This document shows positions 24,666 through 31,745 of a stretch of 64,000 nucleotides of DNA, in pieces. The notes under the pieces were generated by a model. The model did not search any database, was not told the DNA's origin, and saw nothing but the letters and a program-made list of their open reading frames with translations. Every line of letters begins with the position of its first letter. Position 1 is the stretch's first letter. The position numbers were made by a program, and so were the translations under genes. The DNA comes from CBDBLK01 sp965243145 (GTDB lineage Bacteria > Bdellovibrionota > Bacteriovoracia > Bacteriovoracales > Bacteriovoracaceae), in contig CBDEUB010000002.1 in assembly GCA_965243145.1 (NCBI GenBank), positions 2,418,001 through 2,482,000 of the forward strand, in the 5' to 3' direction.

Positions 24666-25002
24666 ATATGGAGTTGAAGATTTAAAAAGAGAAGTTGGTT
24701 ATTTTTCCTTTGGACGATTGCTTTCTTGTTATCGTTTATGTGAAGAAATGAGTCAACGGGAATTTGCAAAATTGTTGGGAATATCACCATCAAGTCTTTG
24801 TGATTTAGAAAAGGGAAGGGTAACCCCTTCTATTAGTCGAGCGGGTAAAATAGCAAAAAAGCTACAAGCAAGTGAAGAACTTTTTATAGAGAAGGCCCTG
24901 GAGACACAGTTAAAAAAAGAGGGCTTTAAAAAGTTTAGTGTTTTCTTAGATGAAAGGCCTACGAATCGTCGGTCATCCAAAAAAAAGTCTTCTCGATCCT
25001 AG
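24646..25002 (+). CDS. XRE-family antitoxin, module 1
   Basis: 118 residues with a central helix-turn-helix (EMSQREFAKLLGISPSSLCD, LEKGRVTPS). Preceded by GGAGGTAC inside the toxin gene. It should bind the toxin and repress the TACGC-N7-GCGTA operator. The C-terminal tail is basic (RRSSKKKSSRS) and longer than in the second copy. Confidence 0.83.
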   Translation: MTTKKARYGVEDLKREVGYFSFGRLLSCYRLCEEMSQREFAKLLGISPSSLCDLEKGRVTPSISRAGKIAKKLQASEELFIEKALETQLKKEGFKKFSVFLDERPTNRRSSKKKSSRS

Positions 25003-25032
25003 GGCCTCGCGCGCTAGTTAAAAATTCAATAA

Positions 25033-25113
25033 ATGGCCACTAAAAAACTAGCAAAACACATTAGACTTATGCGTCAAGAAAGAAATTTAACTCAAAGCAC
25101 TTTGGCCTCTTGA
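25033..25113 (+). pseudogene. Truncated XRE-type HTH gene fragment
   Basis: A 26-codon frame, MATKKLAKHIRLMRQERN continuing LTQSTLAS then TGA, matches the first helix-turn-helix helices of an XRE regulator (IRLMRQERNLTQ) and then stops. Truncation coincides with TTGGCCTCTTGAC, the sequence that also begins module 1 (from about 24319), so the fragment was probably cut when the toxin-antitoxin module was duplicated. The stop codon lies within the -35 of the next promoter. Confidence 0.65.
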
Positions 25114-25138
25114 CTTTTACGCTTTATTGGCGTAAGAT
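25110..25138 (+). promoter_or_regulatory. Promoter/operator of toxin-antitoxin module 2
   Basis: TTGACT (25110-25115), 17-bp spacer, TAAGAT (25133-25138), with the inverted repeat TACGC-N7-GCGTA (25118-25134). As in module 1 the start codon follows 7 bases after the -10. The half-sites are identical in both modules while the N7 loop differs, supporting a true operator. Confidence 0.8.
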
Positions 25139-25145
25139 GTTAATA

Positions 25146-25421
25146 ATGACTGATGTAGAACTTAATTCCTTGGTAAGGAAACAATTAAAAAAATTGCCCA
25201 GATATATTAGAAAAAAATTATTAGCATGGGCCAAAGCAGTTAAAAGAGATGGGATTTACCAAATAAGAAAAATGAAAGGATACCATGACGAACCCTTGAG
25301 AGGAAAACGATTAGGCCAACGCTCGATAAGACTTTCCTTGAATTATAGGGCCATTTATAGAGAAACAAAAAATGGGATTCATCTTATAACCGTAGAGGAG
25401 GTGCATAAGCATGACTACTAG
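25146..25421 (+). CDS. RelE/HigB-superfamily toxin, module 2
   Basis: 91 residues from ATG 25146 (MTDVELNSLVRKQLKKLP). It shares with module 1 GIYQIRKMKGYHDEPL, GQRSIRLSLNYRAIY and VEEVHKHDY. Overlaps the antitoxin by 11 bases. Family activity is mRNA cleavage at the ribosome; inferred. The divergence from module 1 makes cross-neutralisation uncertain. Confidence 0.82.
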   Translation: MTDVELNSLVRKQLKKLPRYIRKKLLAWAKAVKRDGIYQIRKMKGYHDEPLRGKRLGQRSIRLSLNYRAIYRETKNGIHLITVEEVHKHDY

Positions 25422-25719
25422 AAAAGCTAGATACAGTCTCGAAGATATGGAAAAAGAATTTGGCCCCCTTACTTTCGGTGATTTGCTCTCTTCTCACCGT
25501 CTATGTGAGGAAATAAGTCAAAAAGAATTTGCCAAATTTTTGGGAATATCGTCATCAAGTCTTTGTGATTTAGAGAAAGGAAGGACTATCCCCTCCGTAG
25601 ACCGAGCAAGGAAGATCGCAAAAAAATTAAAAATGAGTGAAAAGCTTTTTATCGAGTTGGCCCTACAAGCGCAATTAAACCGGGCGGGACTTAAAAAGTT
25701 GAAAGTATCGTTTTCTTAA
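25411..25719 (+). CDS. XRE-family antitoxin, module 2
   Basis: 102 residues, close paralogue of the antitoxin at 24646 (TFGDLLSSHRLCEEISQKEF, SSSLCDLEKGRTIPSVDRAR). Start ATG after GAGGAGGTGCA within the toxin gene. Presumed antitoxin and autorepressor of the operator at 25118-25134. Confidence 0.82.
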   Translation: MTTRKARYSLEDMEKEFGPLTFGDLLSSHRLCEEISQKEFAKFLGISSSSLCDLEKGRTIPSVDRARKIAKKLKMSEKLFIELALQAQLNRAGLKKLKVSFS

Positions 25720-25722
25720 TGA

Positions 25723-26037
25723 ATGGCGATAATGACTACTAAAAGGAAAATAGGCCCTAGCATTTTTGGAGATTTGCTTTCTTGCTACCGCCGCTCGTAT
25801 GAAGAAATGAGCAAGCGGCAATTTGCAAAGTTGTTGGAAATATCGCCATCACACCTTTCTAACTTGGAAAAGGGAAGAGTTATTCCTTCCGTTGGTCAAG
25901 CAAGAAACATGGCAAAAAAACTGCACGGAAGTCAAAAACTTTTTATGGAGATGGCCCTACAATCACAGTTAAATCGTGAGGGCCTTAAAAAATTGAAAGT
26001 GTCTCTTGTTTACGAATGGCCAAAAAACTTGCTCTAA
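25723..26037 (+). CDS. Orphan third antitoxin-like XRE protein
   Basis: 104 residues (or 101 from ATG 25732, which aligns with the MTTK starts of its paralogues). It retains the helix-turn-helix (MSKRQFAKLLEISPSHLSNL, EKGRVIPSVGQAR) but has no toxin gene of its own: it begins 3 bases after the module 2 antitoxin stop. No Shine-Dalgarno is visible, so it probably depends on reinitiation. It may be a leftover of a third duplicated module or an extra antitoxin protecting against related toxins. Ends one base before the convergent tolB stop. Confidence 0.75.
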   Translation: MAIMTTKRKIGPSIFGDLLSCYRRSYEEMSKRQFAKLLEISPSHLSNLEKGRVIPSVGQARNMAKKLHGSQKLFMEMALQSQLNREGLKKLKVSLVYEWPKNLL

Positions 26038-27372
26038 TTATTTAGACCACCTGGGGGTGGTGCAATTCCCGAGGCTTGGCGTGAGTTCGGGTTCCAAGAT
26101 TTCGCCTTCGGAGGTCATTATATAAATTTTTTGCACGGCCATATAGCGGGACAACACCCGCTTGCTGGAAAAGGCGATAAATTGGCCATCCGGTGAATAG
26201 GTGGGGTCTTCATTGGAGCCGAAATCTTTGGTCAGGCGGTAGAGGCCACTGCCGTCGGCATTGATGCGAAAAATGTCAAAGCGGTTGTCGAGCCAACTGG
26301 AAAAGGCAATTTGGCCCCCGTCGGGGGTAAATCGCGGGGTGGCGTTGAATTGGCCCACGAAGCTGATTCTCTTGACTTCTTTTTCCGTTCCCCGCGGGTC
26401 GAGAGTGTAGATCATGGGCCTTCCCGAGCGGCCAGAGAGAAAAGTCATCTTGTTCCCACTGGCATTGATAGAGGGATCGACATCGGGGGAGTAGTGTTTG
26501 GTAATTCTCCTGGTCTGGCGGGTCTTTAAGTTCATTTGGTAAATTTCGGCATTGCCCTGGTGGCTCAAGGTGAGTAAGATGTGTTCTCCGTCGGACATGA
26601 AGACGGCACCGGAATTGATCCCCGCCCGTTGGGAGAGAAGTTGGCCTTGGCCGCTCTTCAAATCCAAAATTCTCAAATTGATATTTTTTTTCTTGAGGCC
26701 ACCACTCTGGATCAGACTGTAGAGTACTCTTTGGCCCTTCAGATCAAAGGCCGGAGAAATGACCGTTCCGTGGTGGCGGGTGAGGCGTTTCGGCCGTTTC
26801 CCGTCAAAATCCATAATGTACAATTCCTTGACCGGATTTTTGCGCGTGCCGTGGCGGTCGCTGACGAAGACGATGCGACTTAAAAAGATGGATTTCTTTC
26901 CAGTAATTTGGGTGTACATTTGATCGCTCAGTTGATGGGCCGAAGGCCGCAGATTTTGGGCGTTAAATTGGCCAGCATATTCCCCCAGTGTGGCCTGGGT
27001 TCCAGTGTCGTATAGGGTGGCCTGGTAGTTTTGTCCGCTGTAGTGAATGTGCCCGACATAGCGGGCCTTGTCCTGCCAGGCGGAGAGGGTGGCGGGGGAG
27101 AGGGCGTTTTGCCGCAGTTTGTGTTTGACCACTTCAAAACGCTTGCGGTAATAGTTGAAGTCGCTGAATAAAACCGACTGGAAACCCTCGACTAGGGCCT
27201 CATCTGTGGCCTGTGCTTTTTGGGTTTCCCAACTCGCCAAAAAAGTTATTTTGTCTTTTTCCAGTTCGGCCTCGCCGACCGCCACAATGTGGAGTTCTTT
27301 GGCCTTTTGAGCGTGTAGGCCTGGGGCCAGGGAGAAGAGCAGAAAAATAAAAAAAGATTTCATCCCTTTCAA
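26038..27372 (-). CDS. tolB: Tol-Pal system periplasmic protein TolB
   Basis: 444 residues with a signal peptide (MKGMKSFFIFLLFSLAPGLHA), an N-terminal TolB domain, and a C-terminal beta-propeller with repeated TolB motifs (GKRPKRLTRHHG...PAFDLKGQRVLY, SPDGQFIAFSSK, NEDPTYSPDG). TolB couples the TolQRA inner-membrane motor to Pal and the outer membrane. A TTG start at 27372 is preferred because AAAGGAG lies 6 bases upstream; the internal ATG at 27363 has its Shine-Dalgarno too close. Downstream, where pal is usually found, sits the AT-rich toxin-antitoxin island instead. Confidence 0.93.
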   Translation of the reverse strand: MKGMKSFFIFLLFSLAPGLHAQKAKELHIVAVGEAELEKDKITFLASWETQKAQATDEALVEGFQSVLFSDFNYYRKRFEVVKHKLRQNALSPATLSAWQDKARYVGHIHYSGQNYQATLYDTGTQATLGEYAGQFNAQNLRPSAHQLSDQMYTQITGKKSIFLSRIVFVSDRHGTRKNPVKELYIMDFDGKRPKRLTRHHGTVISPAFDLKGQRVLYSLIQSGGLKKKNINLRILDLKSGQGQLLSQRAGINSGAVFMSDGEHILLTLSHQGNAEIYQMNLKTRQTRRITKHYSPDVDPSINASGNKMTFLSGRSGRPMIYTLDPRGTEKEVKRISFVGQFNATPRFTPDGGQIAFSSWLDNRFDIFRINADGSGLYRLTKDFGSNEDPTYSPDGQFIAFSSKRVLSRYMAVQKIYIMTSEGEILEPELTPSLGNCTTPRWSK

Positions 27373-27387
27373 TATACTCCTTTACAT

Positions 27388-28170
27388 TCAAAGAGGAAAA
27401 CCCAAAACGATACGGCCATCCAAAGCGGCCTTGTGATAGGCCTGATCGAGGGGGGGGAATTTTGTCGCCTGCACCGCCTCTATGGCCCGGCGGTCGTATT
27501 CGGCCTCTCCGCTCCCCTCCAGGATTTCGGCCTTGATGAGAGTTCCGTCGGCCCTTAAAAAAATTCTAATCCGGCAGCGCAATTCCACTTCTTTGAGAAA
27601 GCTGGGCAAGCGCCAGTGGGGCCGAACTTTATCGGGTAGAGAGGCCATGTATTCGGCCAGGCCGGCCTGGGCCTCGTTGCCCAATTCTCCGGTGAGAGCA
27701 CTGCCTCGACTGACTTTATTGCCCGCCAGTACTAAATTTTGTAATTTACGGCGCTCTGATGTAGATAGTTTTTGCGCTTTTTTATTTTTCTTGCGGATGG
27801 CCTGATCATCAGTTGCAATTTTTTTTTGCGAAATTTTTTTCAACATTTCCCGAAAACTTTTTCTCTCCCGCGCCTTGATCGCCAGCGCTTTGCTGCGTTC
27901 TTTGGCGGCGGACTGTGCGCGCTCCTGTTGCGCTATCTTTTCCAGCGCCTTGAGTTCTTGAAAAGTGAGTTTCGGCATCCCCACCACATCAACCTTGACT
28001 GAGGCCTTGATCAGATTGAGGCGGGTGCGGGCCGGCCGGTTCCCATAATTTTGGATGAGAGAAACAATGAGCAAAATGGCGATCACCAGGGAGTGTATTC
28101 CCAGGGAACGGCGGATATAACCCCCCAGGGAAGGGTCGTTTAAAAATGCCGTGGGCAGAGTCATAAGCAA
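27388..28170 (-). CDS. tolA: TolA/TonB-like energy transducer
   Basis: 260 residues. One N-terminal membrane helix (SLGIHSLVIAILLIVSLIQN), a long basic helical linker (KALEKIAQQERAQSAAKERS onward), and a C-terminal TonB/TolA domain (CRIRIFLRADGTLIKAEILE, YDRRAIEAVQATKFPPLDQ). Placed between tolR and tolB, it is most probably TolA of the Tol motor. The start is TTG 28170 or ATG 28164 (MTLPTAFLN); neither has a strong Shine-Dalgarno. The 236-bp gap to tolR holds element copy D. Confidence 0.88.
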   Translation of the reverse strand: MLMTLPTAFLNDPSLGGYIRRSLGIHSLVIAILLIVSLIQNYGNRPARTRLNLIKASVKVDVVGMPKLTFQELKALEKIAQQERAQSAAKERSKALAIKARERKSFREMLKKISQKKIATDDQAIRKKNKKAQKLSTSERRKLQNLVLAGNKVSRGSALTGELGNEAQAGLAEYMASLPDKVRPHWRLPSFLKEVELRCRIRIFLRADGTLIKAEILEGSGEAEYDRRAIEAVQATKFPPLDQAYHKAALDGRIVLGFPL

Positions 28171-28210
28171 TTACTCACACTCAAGTGGAAAACTGAGATA
28201 AAAGCAAAGT

Positions 28211-28402
28211 AACTGTTCACAATTTAGGTCAGATTGGGAGGAAGCGAGGTAGCGCGACTGAGGTGTGCTCGCAGCACATCGCACGGAATCGCCAGGAAGG
28301 CGACGAGCGACGGCCGCCCCGATGGGCGGTGCCGGAGCAGGATGCGGAGGCAAGCAGCGATGGCGAAGCTGACTCTCAAGATGGCCTGAAGTGTGAGCAG
28401 TT
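28211..28402 (+). repeat. Palindromic element copy D, long form, between tolR and tolA (192 bp)
   Basis: Opposite orientation to copies A-C on the chromosome and also relative to the flanking genes. It contains the same 69-bp central block as copy C. It abuts the tolR stop. On the minus strand it is open in one frame: ATG at 28410, which overlaps the tolR stop by ATGA, starts a 79-codon frame through the whole element that ends in TAA at 28173-28171, immediately before the TTG of tolA. Whether this peptide is made is unknown. Confidence 0.92.
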
Positions 28403-28406
28403 ACAG

Positions 28407-28847
28407 TCATGGTTCCTCTGTTTGAGTGACCAGGGCAATATCTTGGATGCCTCCGCGTTTGAGAAAAGACATGACATTGGCCACGCGGCCATATTGCAAT
28501 CCGTAGTCGGCCCTCAAGTAGAGCGTTTTTGATTTCTGCGATTTAAATTTTTGCTGAATGAGTGCAATGGCCTCGCTTTTGAGCACTTTGGCCTTGCCCA
28601 GAAAAAGGTCGCCCGAGAGAGTCATGCTCAAAACCACTTGTTCGCTAGTCAGGTTCAAAGGGTTGACTTCCTCGGTTTTGGGCAGTTCGAGTTTAATCCC
28701 GTTTAACATTAGGGGAGCGGTGATCATAAAAATCACCAGCAAGACCAGCATGACATCGACCAAGGGGGTGACATTGATTTCGCTGATGGCCTTGCGTTGG
28801 CCCAGACCGTTGCCGTTGTTACCGGGGGAAGAGTTTGACATTCCCAT
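28407..28847 (-). CDS. tolR: ExbD/TolR-family protein
   Basis: 146 residues. A single transmembrane helix follows the conserved AISEINVTPLVDVMLVLLVIFM (with the essential Asp in PLVDVMLVLL), then a periplasmic domain (KLELPKTEEVNPLN...LYLRADYGLQYG). It forms the proton-conducting stator with TolQ. Gene order tolQ-tolR-tolA-tolB supports Tol rather than Exb function. It ends at the edge of element copy D. Confidence 0.92.
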   Translation of the reverse strand: MGMSNSSPGNNGNGLGQRKAISEINVTPLVDVMLVLLVIFMITAPLMLNGIKLELPKTEEVNPLNLTSEQVVLSMTLSGDLFLGKAKVLKSEAIALIQQKFKSQKSKTLYLRADYGLQYGRVANVMSFLKRGGIQDIALVTQTEEP

Positions 28848-28862
28848 AAAAACTCCCTGGGC

Positions 28863-29570
28863 CTACCAACCCAGGCAATACTTTTCCTCGACCGAGTTGA
28901 GCATTTCCAGTTGGAAGGCGTGCAATCTCGAATTCATTTCGGCAATGGAATTGTTAAAATAATTGAAAAACCAAACCGCAGGAATGGCCGCCGCCAATCC
29001 CACCGCTGTGGCCACTAAGGCCTCGGCAATTCCCGGGGCCACCGCCTGGAGGGTTCCCCCGCCTCCTGCCAGCGCGCTAAAAGAGTCGATAATGCCCCAT
29101 ACGGTTCCAAACAGACCGACAAATGGTGATACCGAGCCGATGGAGGCCAAGACGGAAAGCCCCCTTTCCATTTCCCGGTTGGCGTTTTGCACTCCACACT
29201 GCATGGCCCTTTCCACACAGTGCAGGCCAAATTCTCGGAAGTGCTCCCTGAGCCTGGCGATTTTGCTTTCTCCACCGACTTGACTTTGCAGGCGGCCCAA
29301 TTCTTCGTAGGCGCGGTAGAAGATTTCCCGGTGGGGTGAAGAGGGCAGGTTTTTGACATTTTCCAAGACCAGTTCCCAGCTATCGGATTTGCGCACATAA
29401 ATGTCGTAGAAAACTTGGCCATTTTTTTGAATGGAGCGCAGGACATTTCGTTTGAAGAAAACAATTCCCCAGGAAGCGGCCGAGGCGATGATGAGCAAAA
29501 GCAACACGCCTTTGACCACATATCCCGATTGCCAAATGATTTTGATAAGTTCCAGTTCTCCGGAATTCAT
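28863..29570 (-). CDS. tolQ: ExbB/TolQ-family protein
   Basis: 235 residues with three membrane segments: near residue 20 (KGVLLLLIIASAASWGIVFF), and two in the C-terminal half (LASIGSVSPFVGLFGTVWGI, VATAVGLAAAIPAVWFFNYF). These match the MotA/TolQ/ExbB proton channel. ATG at 29570 overlaps the stop of the upstream membrane protein (ATGA). Start of the tol segment. Confidence 0.93.
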   Translation of the reverse strand: MNSGELELIKIIWQSGYVVKGVLLLLIIASAASWGIVFFKRNVLRSIQKNGQVFYDIYVRKSDSWELVLENVKNLPSSPHREIFYRAYEELGRLQSQVGGESKIARLREHFREFGLHCVERAMQCGVQNANREMERGLSVLASIGSVSPFVGLFGTVWGIIDSFSALAGGGGTLQAVAPGIAEALVATAVGLAAAIPAVWFFNYFNNSIAEMNSRLHAFQLEMLNSVEEKYCLGW

Positions 29571-30412
29571 TTTTTAAGGCCTCCGATCGGTTTTGTCGCT
29601 GGTGGAGTCTTTTTCCAGGTCAAATAGGTTAAAACCACTCCACCCAAGATAAACAAATGTAAAATTTCAATATTTTGAGTCATGGGCAAAAAGGCATAAT
29701 TTTTTTCCCACAGAGGGTCTAGGCCAAACAGGGCGATCATGGGAGAAAAAAAAGTCAGTCCAAAGAGCAAAGAATGGAGGTATTCAAACCGATCTTCATA
29801 TTTTAACAACCAGTAGGCCATAAACATTCCAAAGAAAAGAAAACAAGTATTTTGCAGAGAAGACTGAAAAAGAATACCGGAGAGAATGGCCGAAGACAAG
29901 GCCATGCCGGCCATATTGGCCCACCATTGCTTTTTGTTGAGCGGGTAAATCAAATTGAGCAGAAGAATGATAAAACAGTCGCTCAAAATGATGGCCAAAG
30001 GCCCGAGATAAGAGATGAACATTTTGGAAAGGCCCGAAGGGTAGTTGGCGCTTCCCCGCGGTTGACCTAAGAATATGAAGGCGACGAACAAAAAGACGAA
30101 AGAGGCCACAATTTCACTTTTCAAATTTCCCCGGAATTGACGGAATATTTTTTGCAATGGCCGGCGTTCTTCAAATCTCACGCTCAAAAATTTAAAGATA
30201 AAAAAAACCGAAATCAGGCGGCCGAGGCCCAAAATCACCCAATTTTTATCGAAAATCCAGTTTTCTATGTCGGAGAGCCTGTGGCCCAGCAAAAAGTGAA
30301 AAAAGGCCGCTATGGAGATAAAGGCGACATAACTGGCAAAGTTGGCCGATAAATAGCTGGCAAAATAGAGAATTTGTCGGACGCAATTGCGGTTGGCAGG
30401 TTTGATTGGCAT
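29567..30412 (-). CDS. Polytopic inner-membrane protein, unknown
   Basis: 281 residues with about seven hydrophobic helices (for example YVAFISIAAFFHFLLG, VASFVFLFVAFIFLG, GPLAIILSDCFIILLLNLIY, LHSLLFGLTFFSPMIALFG). No catalytic motif recognised. It shares an ATGA overlap with tolQ, which suggests co-expression and possibly a role in the cell envelope. Function unknown. Confidence 0.7.
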   Translation of the reverse strand: MPIKPANRNCVRQILYFASYLSANFASYVAFISIAAFFHFLLGHRLSDIENWIFDKNWVILGLGRLISVFFIFKFLSVRFEERRPLQKIFRQFRGNLKSEIVASFVFLFVAFIFLGQPRGSANYPSGLSKMFISYLGPLAIILSDCFIILLLNLIYPLNKKQWWANMAGMALSSAILSGILFQSSLQNTCFLFFGMFMAYWLLKYEDRFEYLHSLLFGLTFFSPMIALFGLDPLWEKNYAFLPMTQNIEILHLFILGGVVLTYLTWKKTPPATKPIGGLKK

Positions 30413-30426
30413 GAGTCCTCTTCAAT

Positions 30427-31302
30427 TTACAAAATTTTGTCCCTTTTTGGTTTTAACCAACTCAGCTGCAACTCGGGAGAGGGGTAAATTCTCAGATATT
30501 TTTTATACAGGACATTGTTTTTTACCAGGTGGTCAATTTTTTCCACAGTTTTGTAGTAGGCATTCCACCATCCATTATTGGATTTGAGCATGGAGTTCAT
30601 TTGTTGGGTCACTTTGAATTGTTGTTGGAAATTAAATCCCCGGTCAAAGACGATGGAGTCGTATTTTTTGGATATTTCCGCAAGAAGACTCTGATCGAGT
30701 TTTTTCCCTTGAAAGTTTCCTCCCAGAAAAGTTTTTAAGCGGCCATTGGTGGCCATTTTTTTGAAGTGTCCCTGCTGTGCCCGCAAAAAATCTTCCATGA
30801 GTAAAAGGGAAATTTCCAGCTTGGATAAATCCAGCGCCTGGACAAATGGAAGGGAGAGCAAAAAAATATTTTCGTGATTGTCGGAAGGCAGGGCAAAATG
30901 GGTGATGTCATTGGTGTTGACCAAGAGAATTTTAAATTTTTTTTCGTAAAACCCCAGGCCTTCCAGGAGGGAACGAAAGGATTTATCCAGTCCGTAGTCG
31001 GTTTTTTCAAAATCCCATTTGAGAGCAGTGACATTTTTGACGATCCAATACTCGGTAAAAAATGTCCAAAACTCCATTTCTCCCGGTATGTTATATTTGG
31101 CCGCATTTTTTTTGGGGTCGTCTTGTTTTCTTTTTGCGGTTTGTTTCTTTTGCATTTCGATGATGAGGCGATCATTTTCCAAAACCTGTTGGATATTTTT
31201 GAAATCTATCACTTCCTCGCGGTAGGAGGGAGAGGCCTCTTCACCCGGAGCGTGGGCCGTGTGTAAGAGGCAAGAGAGGAGAAATAGCAGACTCGCTTTC
31301 AT
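30427..31302 (-). CDS. Secreted or periplasmic protein, unknown
   Basis: 291 residues with a signal peptide (MKASLLFLLSCLLHTAHA). The mature part is charged and mostly helical, with a conserved-looking WTFFTEYWIVKN segment and many aromatic residues; no metal or catalytic motif seen. Its ATG overlaps the end of the upstream gene (stop at 31299), and it lies 14 bases upstream of the polytopic membrane protein gene, so it belongs to the operon running from sppA to tolB. Confidence 0.68.
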   Translation of the reverse strand: MKASLLFLLSCLLHTAHAPGEEASPSYREEVIDFKNIQQVLENDRLIIEMQKKQTAKRKQDDPKKNAAKYNIPGEMEFWTFFTEYWIVKNVTALKWDFEKTDYGLDKSFRSLLEGLGFYEKKFKILLVNTNDITHFALPSDNHENIFLLSLPFVQALDLSKLEISLLLMEDFLRAQQGHFKKMATNGRLKTFLGGNFQGKKLDQSLLAEISKKYDSIVFDRGFNFQQQFKVTQQMNSMLKSNNGWWNAYYKTVEKIDHLVKNNVLYKKYLRIYPSPELQLSWLKPKRDKIL

Positions 31303-31745
31303 GGCACTCTCGATTTGCCGTAGACATAATGATCGTAGAGTTTGCCCCAGTGGTACATATCGGTTGGACTCAAATTCAGTTGTTCAAAAAATTTGGAGAA
31401 TTTATCTTGAAAGCAAGAGACTTTTTCGGGCGAGAGGTAGGCGTGGTCAATATAACCCTGATAGGGGCCTACCTCTACATAGCGAAAGCGCCCTTCAAAC
31501 AATTCCTGTGCTGGCCTTCCCGCTTCTTTTTCCAGGGCGTAGATTTTCACCGGGTGTCCACATTCCAGCGTGGAGAGGGATTGGGAATAACGGGAGGGGT
31601 TTTTATGGATGTGGCCGAACATATTTTTATAATAGGCCACTTGTAAGAGTTTCTTTTTCAACTGGGGGGGGCCATTTGTCTCGGCAACGGCAAACCATGA
31701 GAGTCCCGCCGACAGAAAAAAGAGGATGTGTTTCAAACCTTCCAT
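31299..31745 (-). CDS. Exported SH3-like small protein, unknown
   Basis: 148 residues from the ATG at 31745 (MEGLKHILFFLSAGLSWFAVA, a signal peptide). The longer frame to 31826 lies inside lapB and is rejected. A segment HPVKIYALEKEAG...GRFRYVEVGPYQGYIDHAYL reads like a bacterial SH3 domain (variant SH3 modules end in G-Y-V/I-x-x-x-Y/L), which could bind cell wall. Overlaps lapB by 13 bases and the next gene by 4 bases. Confidence 0.65.
   Translation of the reverse strand: MEGLKHILFFLSAGLSWFAVAETNGPPQLKKKLLQVAYYKNMFGHIHKNPSRYSQSLSTLECGHPVKIYALEKEAGRPAQELFEGRFRYVEVGPYQGYIDHAYLSPEKVSCFQDKFSKFFEQLNLSPTDMYHWGKLYDHYVYGKSRVP

Noticed and set aside
28168..28190. Second solo end of the palindromic element near tolA (ATTACTCACACTCAAG)
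   Set aside because: Similarity to the element end is limited to about 10 consecutive bases and falls next to copy D; too weak to call.
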